A model generated the notes under the pieces. That model saw only the letters and a program-made list of their open reading frames with translations, was not told the DNA's origin and did not search any database. From Polyangiaceae bacterium (lineage in GTDB: Bacteria; Myxococcota_A; Polyangia; Polyangiales; Polyangiaceae), in the NCBI GenBank assembly GCA_025937785.1, contig JAICQQ010000026.1:1-60579 (forward strand): a DNA stretch of 60,579 nt, written 5' to 3'. Positions 1 to 8,771 of the stretch are shown one piece after another. The translations under genes and the position numbers were made by a program. Numbering within the stretch: the stretch's first letter is position 1; each line of letters opens with the position of its first letter.

Positions 1-32
1 AGGCGCCTCAGGCGCCGAGCACCAGGAATGGG
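1..32. repeat. GC-rich direct repeat, copy 1
   Basis: A 32-base unit starting AGGCGCCTCAGGCGCC and ending GGAATGGG. It recurs at 88-119 with one mismatch at base 24. The unit contains two self-complementary GGCGCC hexamers separated by TCA. It lies at the window edge beyond the 3' end of the tRNA-Thr gene, so more copies may exist outside. Confidence 0.7.
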
Positions 33-87
33 CCTGCGGCCCCATGCTAGCCAGGCTCGACCCCGGCCCCTTAAATACCAGGGGCGC

Positions 88-119
88 AGGCGCCTCAGGC
101 GCCGAGCACCGGGAATGGG
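88..119. repeat. GC-rich direct repeat, copy 2
   Basis: Second copy of the 32-base unit at 1-32, 87 bases further on and 31/32 identical. Its end runs into the hairpin at 111-136. The pair resembles an intergenic repeat family downstream of a tRNA gene. No mobile-element gene is visible beside it. Confidence 0.7.
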
Positions 120-136
120 GTTGGGGCCCCATTCCC
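111..136 (-). terminator. perfect hairpin downstream of tRNA-Thr
   Basis: GGGAATGGGG (111-120) pairs perfectly with CCCCATTCCC (127-136) around a six-base loop. It sits 14 bases past the 3' end of the minus-strand tRNA. The 10-bp stem could act in termination or 3' processing. No U-tract follows on the minus strand, so a classical intrinsic terminator is not proven. Confidence 0.4.
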
Positions 137-149
137 AAAATCAATAGAG

Positions 150-222
150 AGCTGGCGATGGGACTTGAACCCGCAACCGCCTGTTTACAAAACAGGTGCT
201 CTACCGATTGAGCTACGCCAGC
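150..222 (-). tRNA. tRNA-Thr (anticodon UGU)
   Basis: The reverse strand folds as a cloverleaf: acceptor GCTGGCG/CGCCAGC, D-stem GCTC/GAGC, anticodon stem CCTGT/ACAGG with loop TTTGTAA (anticodon UGU, reading ACA), and T-loop TTCAAGT. The discriminator base is U and CCA is not encoded. The T-stem GCGGG/CCCAT has one C-A mismatch and a G-U pair, which is slightly unusual. All other elements are intact, so a functional gene is likely. Confidence 0.88.
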
Positions 223-888
223 AGGAATCCATGCGAATCCACCTTGCGCTTCCTGAAAGCCCTGCGCGTTTCCTCCGCCCAGCGCCATGGACAAACGTGT
301 CCGGTCGACCGATCGCGGACGGGTGACTAGCGCGAGTTTTGAGCCCAATTGCTGCACGGATGCGAGAGGCGTGGCGGTGGGTGGTAAAGGGTTTCTCGGA
401 GTGAAGAAGGCCGTCCCCTCAAGCGGAAGATCACGGCGGGAGAGGGGGGATGGCCTTGGCGCTTGAAACGAGCAAAGAGCCATACCGGGCACCCCACCTT
501 GCTTCCCTCGAGGTTTTCCTCGAATGTTGACCAACCAGTGTCAACGGGGGCACTTCGGGCGGGGACCCTTCGGCGACGGCGCTCTGGTAGCGCCAGCCTA
601 GGGTCGAGTCAAGCACAATTCATACCGCGCCCCGGTCACCACAAAAACATAATTATTATCATTGATCTAGTTGCGATGCCCGAATGCTGGTTCGAATCTT
701 GTTTGGGCCGCTGTCGCGCGGCCGCCCCGAGTCGACGCGCCCCTTGAAACGGGATGTGAAACTTGTGTTCAGTACCTGGCGGCGGCTTGGGATGTTTCCG
801 CGCGTCAGCGACCCTGCCCGAGACCCAAGACCGTGAGTAGGGGAGGAGGCACGGCTGAAGGCAAAAGGGGCCGGCGCCGCTGCAAACC
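223..888. other. gene-free stretch of 666 bases
   Basis: No open frame here has convincing coding character; those present are high-GC shadows. The only striking content is an AT-rich patch at about 640-670 with a Fur-box-like sequence. The stretch lies between the tRNA and the 3' end of the TPR lipoprotein gene, both on the minus strand, and could hold the tRNA promoter and an untranslated RNA. Confidence 0.5.
649..666 (-). promoter_or_regulatory. Fur-box-like AT-rich site
   Basis: Read on the minus strand the site contains AATGATAATAATTAT, which differs from the classical Fur-box core AATGATAATCATTAT at one of 15 bases. It stands out in otherwise GC-rich DNA. No protein gene starts directly beside it, so the regulated unit would be an RNA or an unannotated transcript in 223-640. 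Sequence resemblance only. Confidence 0.3.
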
Positions 889-2055
889 TCACGGGGTTCG
901 AGCGGCGGCCTTACGCGACAGCTCTTCCAGAGCGTGCTCGAGCTCGGCGCGCGAATAGGGGAGCGCATCCAAGGCTGCCTGCTCGCGGCGGACGGCTTCG
1001 TCGAGCTCACGCACGGACTGCTCGGCCTTCGAGATCCAGACCGAGCGCTCCCCGGTGCGGCGGGCCATGTCGATAGTGTGGGTCATCATCGAGCGCGCCT
1101 TCTCGAGCAGGATGGAATAGCGGAGGCGCATGGCCCCCTCGAACAGCTGTGCGCGCTCGACCGAACTCGCGGAGCTCGGCGGCGGAACTTGCATGAGGTC
1201 GTCGTGCAACTTCTGATAGAGCTCACCCACTCGGTAGCCGGCCATGGCAGACCAATGCGCATCTTCGGCGCGCATCGTGTCGGAGTAAGCGCTCTGCGCG
1301 TCGAGTATCAGCTGGCAGCGTTGTTCCAACGCTCCCGCAAAGTTCGCAGGTGGCGGCACGAACCGAATTCGCTCGGCGCGAACACGTCGCGTCTCACCAA
1401 GCGCAAAATAGACCTGGGCGAGATCTCGCGGGATCGTCCCTGCAGCGTCCAACCGCTGGTCCTCAATCAGAGTGCGCGCCTTCTCGAGGTAGTACTCCGA
1501 TCGGTCGATGTCGCCGGACACGACGAGCGCCAAGGCCTTCGCACCGAGTAGCGTGATGTATTCGAAGGGTCTGAGGTCGTCGAAGCGACCCAAAGCTTCG
1601 TCAGCAACCTTTCCAGCCAACGCGTACTGCTCGAGATACGCATACAGACGCGCGCGCCGCACCAACGCCGTGCGTGTGTGCGGCGAGTTCGGAAAGCGGC
1701 TGCTCAACAGCTCGTAGATCCTCAGCGCCTCGGGAGGCCGAGCATCGAGGTCCTGCGCGGTCCCGCGCCAGAACAACGCCTCGTCTGCGAGCGGGCCGTT
1801 GGGATCCAACTCGTAGACGCGTTGGAACCCCGAGGCTGCACGAGGATAGTCGCGAGCATCCAAAGCGCGCGTGGCAGTCGCGTACAGCTCGTCGATACTG
1901 GTCACCGTGTCGGGTGTCACGACGACGCGCGGTACCTCCACCCGCTCGCCCGAGGTGGGCGGGGGAGCGTGGGTCGGCAGCGGGGGGTGGCTACACCCGC
2001 CCACGACCGAGAGAGCAAGCAACGACGCGCCAAGCGCTACGGGATGGCGGAACAT
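889..2055 (-). CDS. TPR-repeat lipoprotein
   Basis: A 388-residue protein with a signal peptide and lipobox (SVVGGC, Cys21), a short Pro-rich linker, then helical repeats of tetratricopeptide type. The best-preserved repeat (DYPRAASGFQRVYELDPNG, about residues 69-87) resembles YbgF/BamD-like TPR proteins. TPR lipoproteins usually scaffold envelope complexes. A long coiled-coil-like C-terminus (AxxELxxALEEL) follows. It starts at ATG with its 5' end facing a 509-base intergenic region. It has no operon partner in the window and its specific role is unknown. Confidence 0.75.
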   Translation of the reverse strand: MFRHPVALGASLLALSVVGGCSHPPLPTHAPPPTSGERVEVPRVVVTPDTVTSIDELYATATRALDARDYPRAASGFQRVYELDPNGPLADEALFWRGTAQDLDARPPEALRIYELLSSRFPNSPHTRTALVRRARLYAYLEQYALAGKVADEALGRFDDLRPFEYITLLGAKALALVVSGDIDRSEYYLEKARTLIEDQRLDAAGTIPRDLAQVYFALGETRRVRAERIRFVPPPANFAGALEQRCQLILDAQSAYSDTMRAEDAHWSAMAGYRVGELYQKLHDDLMQVPPPSSASSVERAQLFEGAMRLRYSILLEKARSMMTHTIDMARRTGERSVWISKAEQSVRELDEAVRREQAALDALPYSRAELEHALEELSRKAAARTP

Positions 2056-2564
2056 TTTCTGGGTTCAGAGTGTTGAGACAAGTAGAAAAGTTCCCACACC
2101 AAATCCCTACCCGCACATGCACACGCCTCCGCTGGCGCGGGGGATTAGCTCACGGGCACGATCCATCGAGCGCCACCCCACATTTTGGCACGAGATCTGC
2201 CGCGAGTTGCATAGCCTGCAAATCTCCAACGCCCCGCCCTGCTGCCCCCTGCTGTCGTTCCATGCACGCACGCCTGAACCGCCATCCACCGCGTTCTATG
2301 CACACGACGTGCCGCTTGCGCTGCGGGGTGCAGAAACCTCGGCGCCACCCCCGAGACACCTAGAATGCCGCACAAAAGAAAGGGCGGAACAAACGTTGCC
2401 GATTGACCCGAAGCGCGAAGCCCTTAGTCTCAACTGTAGTGAAGCGTCGACGATCGAAAGGGGATGGGCGTTCGAGCGAGGCAACCGCTCACTCGGGTGT
2501 TCAGGCGACACGATGACGTTCGACGTTTCAGAGGTGACCATTTCGAAAGAGAGGAGCGCGATCC
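2056..2564. other. gene-free stretch of 509 bases
   Basis: Divergent intergenic region between the TPR lipoprotein (minus) and the DUF465 gene (plus). It contains a sigma-54-like -24/-12 sequence at 2185-2200 and a 14-base tRNA-like start at 2139-2152 that does not extend to a cloverleaf. No convincing coding frame was found on either strand. Confidence 0.5.
2185..2200 (+). promoter_or_regulatory. candidate sigma-54 (-24/-12) promoter
   Basis: TTGGCACGAGATCTGC keeps the GG-N10-GC spacing and the TGGCACG half of the sigma-54 consensus. The next plus-strand gene begins 365 bases downstream, so any transcript would carry a long leader or an unrecognised small RNA. Confidence 0.3.
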
Positions 2565-2750
2565 ATGGGTAATACGTCCCGCACAGCGACCATCAAGACT
2601 TTGGAACAACGGCACCAGACGTTGGCCGAACAGGTCGCTCGCCTCGAACGCAGAGCCTTTCTAACTCCACAAGAACAGGTCGAGGTCGCAGAGCTGAAGA
2701 AACGCAAACTCGCCACGAAGGATCGCTTGTTCGAGATGCGTAAGGCATAA
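2565..2750 (+). CDS. YdcH/DUF465 family small coiled-coil protein
   Basis: A 61-residue, highly charged protein predicted to form a helical hairpin. The C-terminal half, EVAELKKRKLATKDRLFEM, matches the conserved end of the DUF465/YdcH family (ELKK-x-[RK]-L-x-x-KD-x-[IL]). The family is widespread in proteobacteria and has no firm function. A good ribosome site, GAGAGGA, lies about 8 bases before the ATG. It is flanked by noncoding DNA and appears monocistronic. Confidence 0.75.
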   Translation: MGNTSRTATIKTLEQRHQTLAEQVARLERRAFLTPQEQVEVAELKKRKLATKDRLFEMRKA

Positions 2751-2943
2751 CCGAACACGACAACGAGACACGGCGCGCAAGCGATACCGCAGGGTCGATT
2801 TCGCAACGTCGCGAATGCGAGCTCGAACTTGGCGGGCGCGCGCAGCACACCGTCCACGGTCTTGCGTTAGCTCGTGCACCGAGCGCAGGTTCTGAACCCC
2901 GCTCAGCGAGGAAAAAGATCGTGCAGGGCCTTCCGCATCAACG

Positions 2944-3492
2944 TCAGAGCTGCATGCACGCGCCGTCTTGGCAGATGTGGTCGTCGGGACAGTCGTTGCT
3001 CGACTTGCATTTGTCGCCGGTAGTGGGGGCCGCGGGGGGTGCTGCGACAGGTGCCTCGGACGGCTCGACTTCGTCGAAAGTGGCAGCGGTCCCGTAAGCC
3101 TTGGTGTTCAGATCGTTGAGCGTTTCCGCGAGCCGCTTCTTCTCGTGCTCTTGCAAACCGCCGGGGTTCTCTTTTTCGATGGAGCTCGCGAGACCCAACC
3201 AGTAGCGCGCGTACCGATCGAAGCGCTCGTCGTTGCCCCCCTCGACCCGAGCTAGACGGTAGTCCGTCATGCCGCGGAAGTAAGCGTAGCGCGCGTGCTC
3301 GAGCGAGGAGAGTGAATCGGTGTCGCGTTCGAGAGCCCGAAACAGAGCCAGCGCGTGAGCATACTGGTTATCCTCGTAGTAGCGCTGAGCGCGGATCAGA
3401 TCGTCGCGGTAGGTCTGGCACGCGACCAACTGCAGGGGGCTCTGGAGCAGCAGTCCGCATAGGAGGAACGCAGACACGAACGGGCGGTGCAC
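2944..3492 (-). CDS. TPR-like lipoprotein with four-cysteine tail
   Basis: A 182-residue secreted protein starting at GTG. The signal peptide ends in a lipobox (QLVAC, Cys25). A helical segment (about 27-120) resembles a TPR pair (AQRYYEDNQYAHALALFRAL). A Pro/Ala linker leads to a C-terminal module with C-x5-C-x5-C-x4-C spacing. Such small disulfide modules recur at the ends of myxobacterial surface proteins. The function is unknown; binding or stabilisation in the periplasm is inferred. Confidence 0.65.
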   Translation of the reverse strand: MHRPFVSAFLLCGLLLQSPLQLVACQTYRDDLIRAQRYYEDNQYAHALALFRALERDTDSLSSLEHARYAYFRGMTDYRLARVEGGNDERFDRYARYWLGLASSIEKENPGGLQEHEKKRLAETLNDLNTKAYGTAATFDEVEPSEAPVAAPPAAPTTGDKCKSSNDCPDDHICQDGACMQL

Positions 3493-3629
3493 GGGTCAAA
3501 GAGTAACCACACCGGTCGAACCTAATCAACTCCCGCCTGAAATCGTGCTGAAAGCCATGCGATCGAGCCTCTTCCTCGCCGTCGCCAGGCGCACCTCGCT
3601 AGATTTCCCTCCCCGGGAGCGCCGAAATC

Positions 3630-4769
3630 TTGGCACGCTACCGACCACGCATGGAACCAGCCGAGCACATCGACGTCGTCGTCATCGGGGGAGGTGTGAT
3701 TGGCGTCGCGGTTGCGCGTGCCCTCGCCCGGAGCGGGCGCGACGTCATTTTGGTCGAAGCAGAAGGCGCATTCGGTACGCACACGAGTTCGAGAAACTCA
3801 GAGGTCATCCATGCGGGCATCTACTATCCAACAGGTTCTCTGAAGGCGACGCTCTGCGTGTCCGGAAAAGCGTCGTTGTACGACTATTGTCGGACGCATG
3901 ACGTTCCGCACCGAAGGATCGGTAAACTCATCGTCGCTACGACCGAGGAACAAGTTGCTGGGCTAGTGCAGCTTCGCGTGCAAGCGGCACAGAACGGGGT
4001 CGCCGATCTAGAATGGCTCGACGCCGCTGACATCCAACGCTTGGAGCCCAACGTCGTTGCCCACGCCGGACTGCTGTCGCCATCCACCGGCATCGTCGAC
4101 AGCCACGCGCTCCTTTCGCGTTTTCGATACGATGCCGAAGCGCTGGGCGTCATCGCGGTCACCTCCAGTCCCGTGCTGTGCGGAGCAGTGACCGATGCTG
4201 GTATCTCACTAAGTGTAGGTGGCCCGGAGCCGATGTTGCTGCACTGTCGCGCGGTCGTGAATGCGGCGGGGTTGTACGCTTCACGAGTGGCCCACAGCAT
4301 CGAAGGAGTGCCGGCAAGCGCGATCCCGCCCGCGTTCTTCGCCAAGGGCCACTATTTCACGTTGGCAGGCCCCGCGCCGTTCAACCGGTTGGTGTATCCA
4401 GTCCCGGAACCTGGCGGCCTTGGCGTTCACGTCACTCTGGACATGGCAGGGTCGGTACGGTTCGGGCCAGACGTCAGTTGGCTCGACACGGTAGACTACT
4501 CGTTCGATCTCACGAGAGCGGAGCGGTTCTACAGCGCCATCAGAACGTACTTTCCTGGCCTGCCCGCTGGATCGTTGATGCCGGGGTATACCGGCATTCG
4601 CCCCAAGATCGTCGACCAGGGCAATCCCAGCGCCGACTTCGTCGTGCAGGGACCCGAGACGCACGGCCTACCGTTGGTCAACTTGTTCGGTATCGAGTCG
4701 CCGGGCCTCACCGCCTCGCTGGCGCTGGCGGACCGCGTTTGCGAACTGCTCGCACCGACCAACGGATGA
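3630..4769 (+). CDS. lhgO: FAD-dependent L-2-hydroxyglutarate oxidase-like protein
   Basis: A DAO-type flavoprotein of about 372-379 residues. The N-terminal dinucleotide-binding motif IDVVVIGGGVIGVAVARAL is followed by the family signature SSRNSEVIHAGIYYPTGSLKA, typical of LhgO/L-2-hydroxyglutarate dehydrogenases, which oxidise L-2-hydroxyglutarate to 2-oxoglutarate. The C-terminal GYTGIRPKI segment is also family-like. TTG at 3630 has GGGAG about 11 bases upstream. ATG at 3651 would remove seven residues but has no clear ribosome site. It converges on trmB with 19 bases between stops. Related amino-acid oxidases are the alternative assignment. Confidence 0.8.
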   Translation: MARYRPRMEPAEHIDVVVIGGGVIGVAVARALARSGRDVILVEAEGAFGTHTSSRNSEVIHAGIYYPTGSLKATLCVSGKASLYDYCRTHDVPHRRIGKLIVATTEEQVAGLVQLRVQAAQNGVADLEWLDAADIQRLEPNVVAHAGLLSPSTGIVDSHALLSRFRYDAEALGVIAVTSSPVLCGAVTDAGISLSVGGPEPMLLHCRAVVNAAGLYASRVAHSIEGVPASAIPPAFFAKGHYFTLAGPAPFNRLVYPVPEPGGLGVHVTLDMAGSVRFGPDVSWLDTVDYSFDLTRAERFYSAIRTYFPGLPAGSLMPGYTGIRPKIVDQGNPSADFVVQGPETHGLPLVNLFGIESPGLTASLALADRVCELLAPTNG

Positions 4770-4788
4770 TTCGCCGTTCGGCAGCAGG

Positions 4789-5397
4789 TCAGACGCGCGC
4801 GTATCTGAGCCGGAAGATCGGCAGGCCGTCTTGAACCGCGCGCCGTTCCCTTGGGCTCATCGCTTGATACGGATTCTGGAGCACTCTCGCCTCACGCTCC
4901 GCGGCACGAAACTCAGCGTGCTGCCCGATCATCGACTCATACTCGAACGCTCGTTCCTCCACGTCGGTTTGCACGAACAACTCGCCACGGGAAACGATGA
5001 CTCGCGCGAGTTCCTCGAGCAGCGCCGGCGTGAGCACGAGTCGCTTTTTGTGTCGCTTCTTCCACCAGGGATCGGGGAAATGGAAATACGCAATGCTCAC
5101 GGAGTTTTCGGGGAAGCGCGGCAGTGCGATCCGGGCGTCCTCGAAGAAAACTCGGCCGCGCGCGCCAAGTCCTCGCTGACTCAGTCGTTCGTCTACGATG
5201 GTCGCCCACTTTCGCTTGATTTCGAAGCCAATCAGCCTCGCGCTGGGCACGGCCGCCAAGCGCTCGAACGCAAACGCCCCTCGACCCGGCCCCACCTCCA
5301 ATTCGACGGGCTGACCGGGACCACCGACCAATGCACCAGGATCCAGGCTGCCTTCAGGCAAACGCGGGGCATGTTCATACCGATTGGGCTCTGACAT
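4789..5397 (-). CDS. trmB: tRNA (guanine-N7-)-methyltransferase TrmB
   Basis: A 202-residue class I SAM methyltransferase that makes m7G46 in tRNA variable loops. The SAM-binding motif LEVGPGRGAF lies near residues 32-41. The TrmB signature YFHFPDPWWKKRHKKR near residues 103-118 carries the catalytic Asp and RNA-contacting basic residues. The ATG at 5397 (protein MSEPNRYEHAP) is chosen. An upstream in-frame TTG at 5457 would add 20 unconserved residues and overlap the divergent gene at 5449. The family is usually 200-240 residues. Confidence 0.9.
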   Translation of the reverse strand: MSEPNRYEHAPRLPEGSLDPGALVGGPGQPVELEVGPGRGAFAFERLAAVPSARLIGFEIKRKWATIVDERLSQRGLGARGRVFFEDARIALPRFPENSVSIAYFHFPDPWWKKRHKKRLVLTPALLEELARVIVSRGELFVQTDVEERAFEYESMIGQHAEFRAAEREARVLQNPYQAMSPRERRAVQDGLPIFRLRYARV

Positions 5398-5448
5398 CAG
5401 CGAATTCTTCGTGTACGCAGGAGGAGCTTTGAAACAGGGCTGTAGGTA

Positions 5449-7437
5449 ATGCGCCAATGGCTACTGCGGCGGTGGCCACTGTGGGCGATCGTGGCGGCAC
5501 TCGCATGGACGGCGGTTGCGGAGGTCCTCGACCGCACAGGGGGGATTGCCTCTGTACCTCTGGATGATGCGTACATCCACTTTCAATTTGCGCGAGCGTT
5601 CGCGAACTTCACCCCCTTCGTCTATTCTCCGGGGGCAGCCCCGGTTGGCGGCGCCACTAGCTTGCTCTGGCCTGCCGCCCTAGCGCCCGCCTTCTGGCTC
5701 GGCATCAACGACGTTCAGATCGTTTGGTTCGCCTGGCTCCTCGGCTTCCTCTGCCTAGGGCTGGTGGCTTGTGAAGTTCTGGCGATTGCCCGAGAAATAC
5801 TGTCACCGCTCGTGGCGTTTGGGGCAGCGCTCGCTACGTTGTGTTTTGGCGGTCTCACTTGGCTCGCTGCCAGCGGCATGGAGGCCGTGCCGTTTGCGTG
5901 GCTGTGGTTGCGCAGCTTCCGGCGCCTCGCGGAGTGGTGTGAGGACGAACAGCCACTCCCCCTCCATCGGTCACCGCGCGGTCGAGAGCTGCTACTGCTT
6001 TGCCTGGTCACACCGCTGATGCGGCCTGAAGGGGAGCTGGTGCCGCTCTGCGTGGCGTGTGCGTTCGGGTTCCGTCTGCGAGGGCGCCAGCTCACATGGG
6101 TCTCCGCTCCTATCGTCTTGGCGCTGCTCCCGCGGCTCTGCCTATGGCTGGGAACCGGTTCTCTGTCGAGTACCACTACCCTCGTGAAGTGGTTGCCCCA
6201 CAATCCCTATCTCGACGCGGGTGAGGTCGTGGCTCAGGTCGTGGCCAACCTGCGACTCTTACACGGCACGCTCTTGAACGGAGAGCTCTGGAGCGCAACG
6301 GTGGTTCCCGAGGGAGGCGCGGTGCTCGCCCTTGCCGCGCTCCCCTCGCTCGTGCTCCAGAGTCACAGAAAGCGACGCTATCTCCGCGGCGGGGCGATAC
6401 TAGTGGCCGCGCTGGGAATTTGGCTCCCTGCTACCTATGACACTTTTCTCTGGAATCGCCTGCGCTACCTCTGGCCTTTCGCCCCGGCGTGGTGCGTGGC
6501 ACTCGGTGCATTGTGCGAGGTGATGGGGGACATGGTCGCACGCTTCAAGCCCGCCTTCGGGGGGGTTCGGGTGCTGTTCAGCGGCGTCATCGTAGGAGCC
6601 TTCGCCGCGAAGTTGCCGTACGCGATCGCAGACGTCGCGGAAAGCGCCGCGGCGATCCAGGCGCAGCAAGTTTCTTTGGGCAGGTGGGCGCGAAGGAACC
6701 TGCCGGAACGCGCGCGCGTCGGCGTCAATGACACGGGCGCCATTGCCTACTTCTCGGGGCGACAAACGTTCGACATCGTAGGTCTCACGACCCCCGGGGA
6801 AGCCGAGCATTGGCTTGCAGGGCCCGGGTCCCGATTCGAGCACTACGAGCGACTGCCGCGGCGAGCACTGCCGACCCACTTCCTCGTGTACCCCGAATGG
6901 TTCGCGATAGACCCCTTGCTCGGAGAGTATTTGACCGAGCGCAGCGTGAACGCCTCGATCTTGGGTGGTACCACCATGGTGGCGCACAAAGCCGACTACA
7001 GGGCACTCATGAGCGCGGAGCGACCGGTCCTCGTCGACGTTCACGGGCGCAAGCTCCTCGATCGCCTCGACGTCGCCGACTTGGTCAGCGAGAGCGAGCA
7101 TGACTACCAGCTCCTCCAGGCCGAACAGCAGCAGAATCGAATCTTTCGATACGATCGTTGGACAGATGGCGGTCGTGCGGGCAGAACGCGAGAGTTGTTT
7201 CGCCTGCGGCTGGAGCCCGGTGGAATGCTAGTGGTCCGCGCCGCCGTGGAGCGACCGACGCGATTCGCGGTCTACGCGAGCGGCGAGCCGGCCGGCAGCG
7301 TCGAGCTCGTCGGGCCCTGGGATGAGGCGGTCCTGAACTTACCGCTCGACCTCACCCCCGGCATCACCGACGTGCGCATCGAGGTCCACCCGGCATCGGC
7401 GGCAATCCTCGGTTATTGGTCACTGGGCGCGTCGTGA
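5449..7437 (+). CDS. GT-C type polytopic membrane glycosyltransferase
   Basis: A 662-residue protein with about ten hydrophobic segments in residues 10-400 and a soluble C-terminal part. After the first transmembrane helix comes LDDAYIHFQFAR (Asp39-Asp40), the acidic motif of GT-C enzymes that use lipid-phosphate sugars. The TSLLWP and ASGME elements resemble the putative arabinosyl/mannosyltransferase group that includes AftB-like and LA_3751-type proteins. It would transfer a sugar on the periplasmic face. It is the first gene of a plus-strand run with the acyltransferase at 7519 and the GT2 gene at 8772. The sugar is unknown. Confidence 0.7.
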   Translation: MRQWLLRRWPLWAIVAALAWTAVAEVLDRTGGIASVPLDDAYIHFQFARAFANFTPFVYSPGAAPVGGATSLLWPAALAPAFWLGINDVQIVWFAWLLGFLCLGLVACEVLAIAREILSPLVAFGAALATLCFGGLTWLAASGMEAVPFAWLWLRSFRRLAEWCEDEQPLPLHRSPRGRELLLLCLVTPLMRPEGELVPLCVACAFGFRLRGRQLTWVSAPIVLALLPRLCLWLGTGSLSSTTTLVKWLPHNPYLDAGEVVAQVVANLRLLHGTLLNGELWSATVVPEGGAVLALAALPSLVLQSHRKRRYLRGGAILVAALGIWLPATYDTFLWNRLRYLWPFAPAWCVALGALCEVMGDMVARFKPAFGGVRVLFSGVIVGAFAAKLPYAIADVAESAAAIQAQQVSLGRWARRNLPERARVGVNDTGAIAYFSGRQTFDIVGLTTPGEAEHWLAGPGSRFEHYERLPRRALPTHFLVYPEWFAIDPLLGEYLTERSVNASILGGTTMVAHKADYRALMSAERPVLVDVHGRKLLDRLDVADLVSESEHDYQLLQAEQQQNRIFRYDRWTDGGRAGRTRELFRLRLEPGGMLVVRAAVERPTRFAVYASGEPAGSVELVGPWDEAVLNLPLDLTPGITDVRIEVHPASAAILGYWSLGAS

Positions 7438-7518
7438 GCGAGAATCGGTCGGGTGATCTGACGCTTGAGTTGCGTATACAATGGGGTCTTTCGCTGCATT
7501 CGACGATCCCGCGAGCAC

Positions 7519-8721
7519 ATGAGCCAAGCTGAGTCATCACCCGCGAAACGAAGCGGCTCGTCCCACGTTCCAGAGCTCGATGGGATTCGGGGGCTCGCCA
7601 TAGCAGGCGTAATGGCCGTGCACTTCATCGGCGTGCTGGACACGCGAACGCCTTTGGAGCACGCCATCAACCGGGCCGCTTCGTATGGAGTCTGGGGCGT
7701 TGACCTCTTCTTCGTCCTGTCCGGGTTTCTGATCACGGGCATCCTCGACGACGCACGAAGCCAGCCGCGGTACTTTACAAACTTCTATGCGCGGCGTTCG
7801 CTGAGGATCTTCCCGCTTTACTACCTCGTGCTCACGAGCGTCGTGCTCCTGAACTGTCTCGGCGCCAGCCGGTACGTGCCGGAACTTTCGCAAATCAGCG
7901 AGGTTCAAGCTTGGTTTTGGACCTACACGGTCAACTTCTACCTGCCTCACACCGGGGACTTCTCGGTTCCGTACATCAGCCATTTCTGGTCGCTGGCGAT
8001 CGAAGAGCAGTTCTACCTTGCCTGGCCTTGGTTGGTCGGCTTGTCGAGTCGCCGCCAAGCGATGCGCGCGGCCGTGGGCTTGAGCGTGCTCGCGCTCGTC
8101 TTGCGCATCGTGTTGCCGCTCGGTGGGCTGGACAGGCTATATCCTATGCTGCTCACGCCCTGCCGACTCGACGCGCTCTGCGTAGGTGCCTGGTTGGCAC
8201 TGGCAATACGCGACGAGGGTTGGGCCGCCCGCGTGGCACGGAGAGCGCCGCTGGCGTTGACGATTGCGGGTGGATTGGTCGCCTTGCTCTCGGTTTGGTT
8301 GATCCTGCTCGAAAAGGCCGACCCCACGCTCCACGCCGTACGCGGCACCGCTGTGGCGGTGTTTTTCGGAACTACCATCTGCCTTGCGGCAAGTCACGAT
8401 GGCCCGCGACTCCTGAAATCATTCCTTCGAGCTGGCTGGCTGCGCTCCCTAGGGAAGTACAGTTACGGGTTGTACGTCTACCATGGCATCCTGGGATGGC
8501 ACTTTCACCATATCGACCTGTTCGCGGTTTGCACCACAGCCGTTGGCTCTCGCTGGCTTGGCCTGCTCACGTCCGCGAGCCTCGGTGTAGGGCTTTCGCT
8601 CGCGATTGCGGTTCTGAGTTTCCATTGCTTCGAAGCCCCATTTCTGCGGCTCAAGCGCTTCTTCAACTACGAGCGAACGAGCAAGTCGACCTTGCCCGCG
8701 GCCAACAACACAGGAGCATGA
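7519..8721 (+). CDS. AT3-family membrane O-acyltransferase
   Basis: A 400-residue protein of the acyltransferase-3 family (OafA/NodX/ExoZ type), which moves acetyl or related groups onto extracytoplasmic sugars. Family marks are PELDGIRGLAIAGVMAVHF near the N-terminus, DLFFVLSGFLITGIL, the RRSLRIFPLYY motif and SHFWSLAIEEQFYLAWPW. About ten transmembrane helices are expected. ATG 7519 puts PELDGIRG at about residue 17; a TTG at 7465 would add 18 unsupported residues. It lies 81 bases after the GT-C gene. No SGNH domain is fused at the C-terminus. Confidence 0.85.
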   Translation: MSQAESSPAKRSGSSHVPELDGIRGLAIAGVMAVHFIGVLDTRTPLEHAINRAASYGVWGVDLFFVLSGFLITGILDDARSQPRYFTNFYARRSLRIFPLYYLVLTSVVLLNCLGASRYVPELSQISEVQAWFWTYTVNFYLPHTGDFSVPYISHFWSLAIEEQFYLAWPWLVGLSSRRQAMRAAVGLSVLALVLRIVLPLGGLDRLYPMLLTPCRLDALCVGAWLALAIRDEGWAARVARRAPLALTIAGGLVALLSVWLILLEKADPTLHAVRGTAVAVFFGTTICLAASHDGPRLLKSFLRAGWLRSLGKYSYGLYVYHGILGWHFHHIDLFAVCTTAVGSRWLGLLTSASLGVGLSLAIAVLSFHCFEAPFLRLKRFFNYERTSKSTLPAANNTGA

Positions 8722-8771
8722 CGCTAGCGCTCGTTCGCCGAACCTCCGGCACAGCGAAAGCCTGATCCCAC

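Noticed and set aside
673..710. tRNA-like stretch with TTCGAAT between short G/C arms
   Set aside because: The presumed T-stem GCTGG/CTTGT does not pair, and no matching 5' acceptor, D-arm or anticodon arm exists upstream.
2139..2152. GGGGGATTAGCTCA, identical in style to the first 14 bases of many tRNA genes
   Set aside because: The next 60 bases give neither an anticodon stem nor a T-arm; probably chance.
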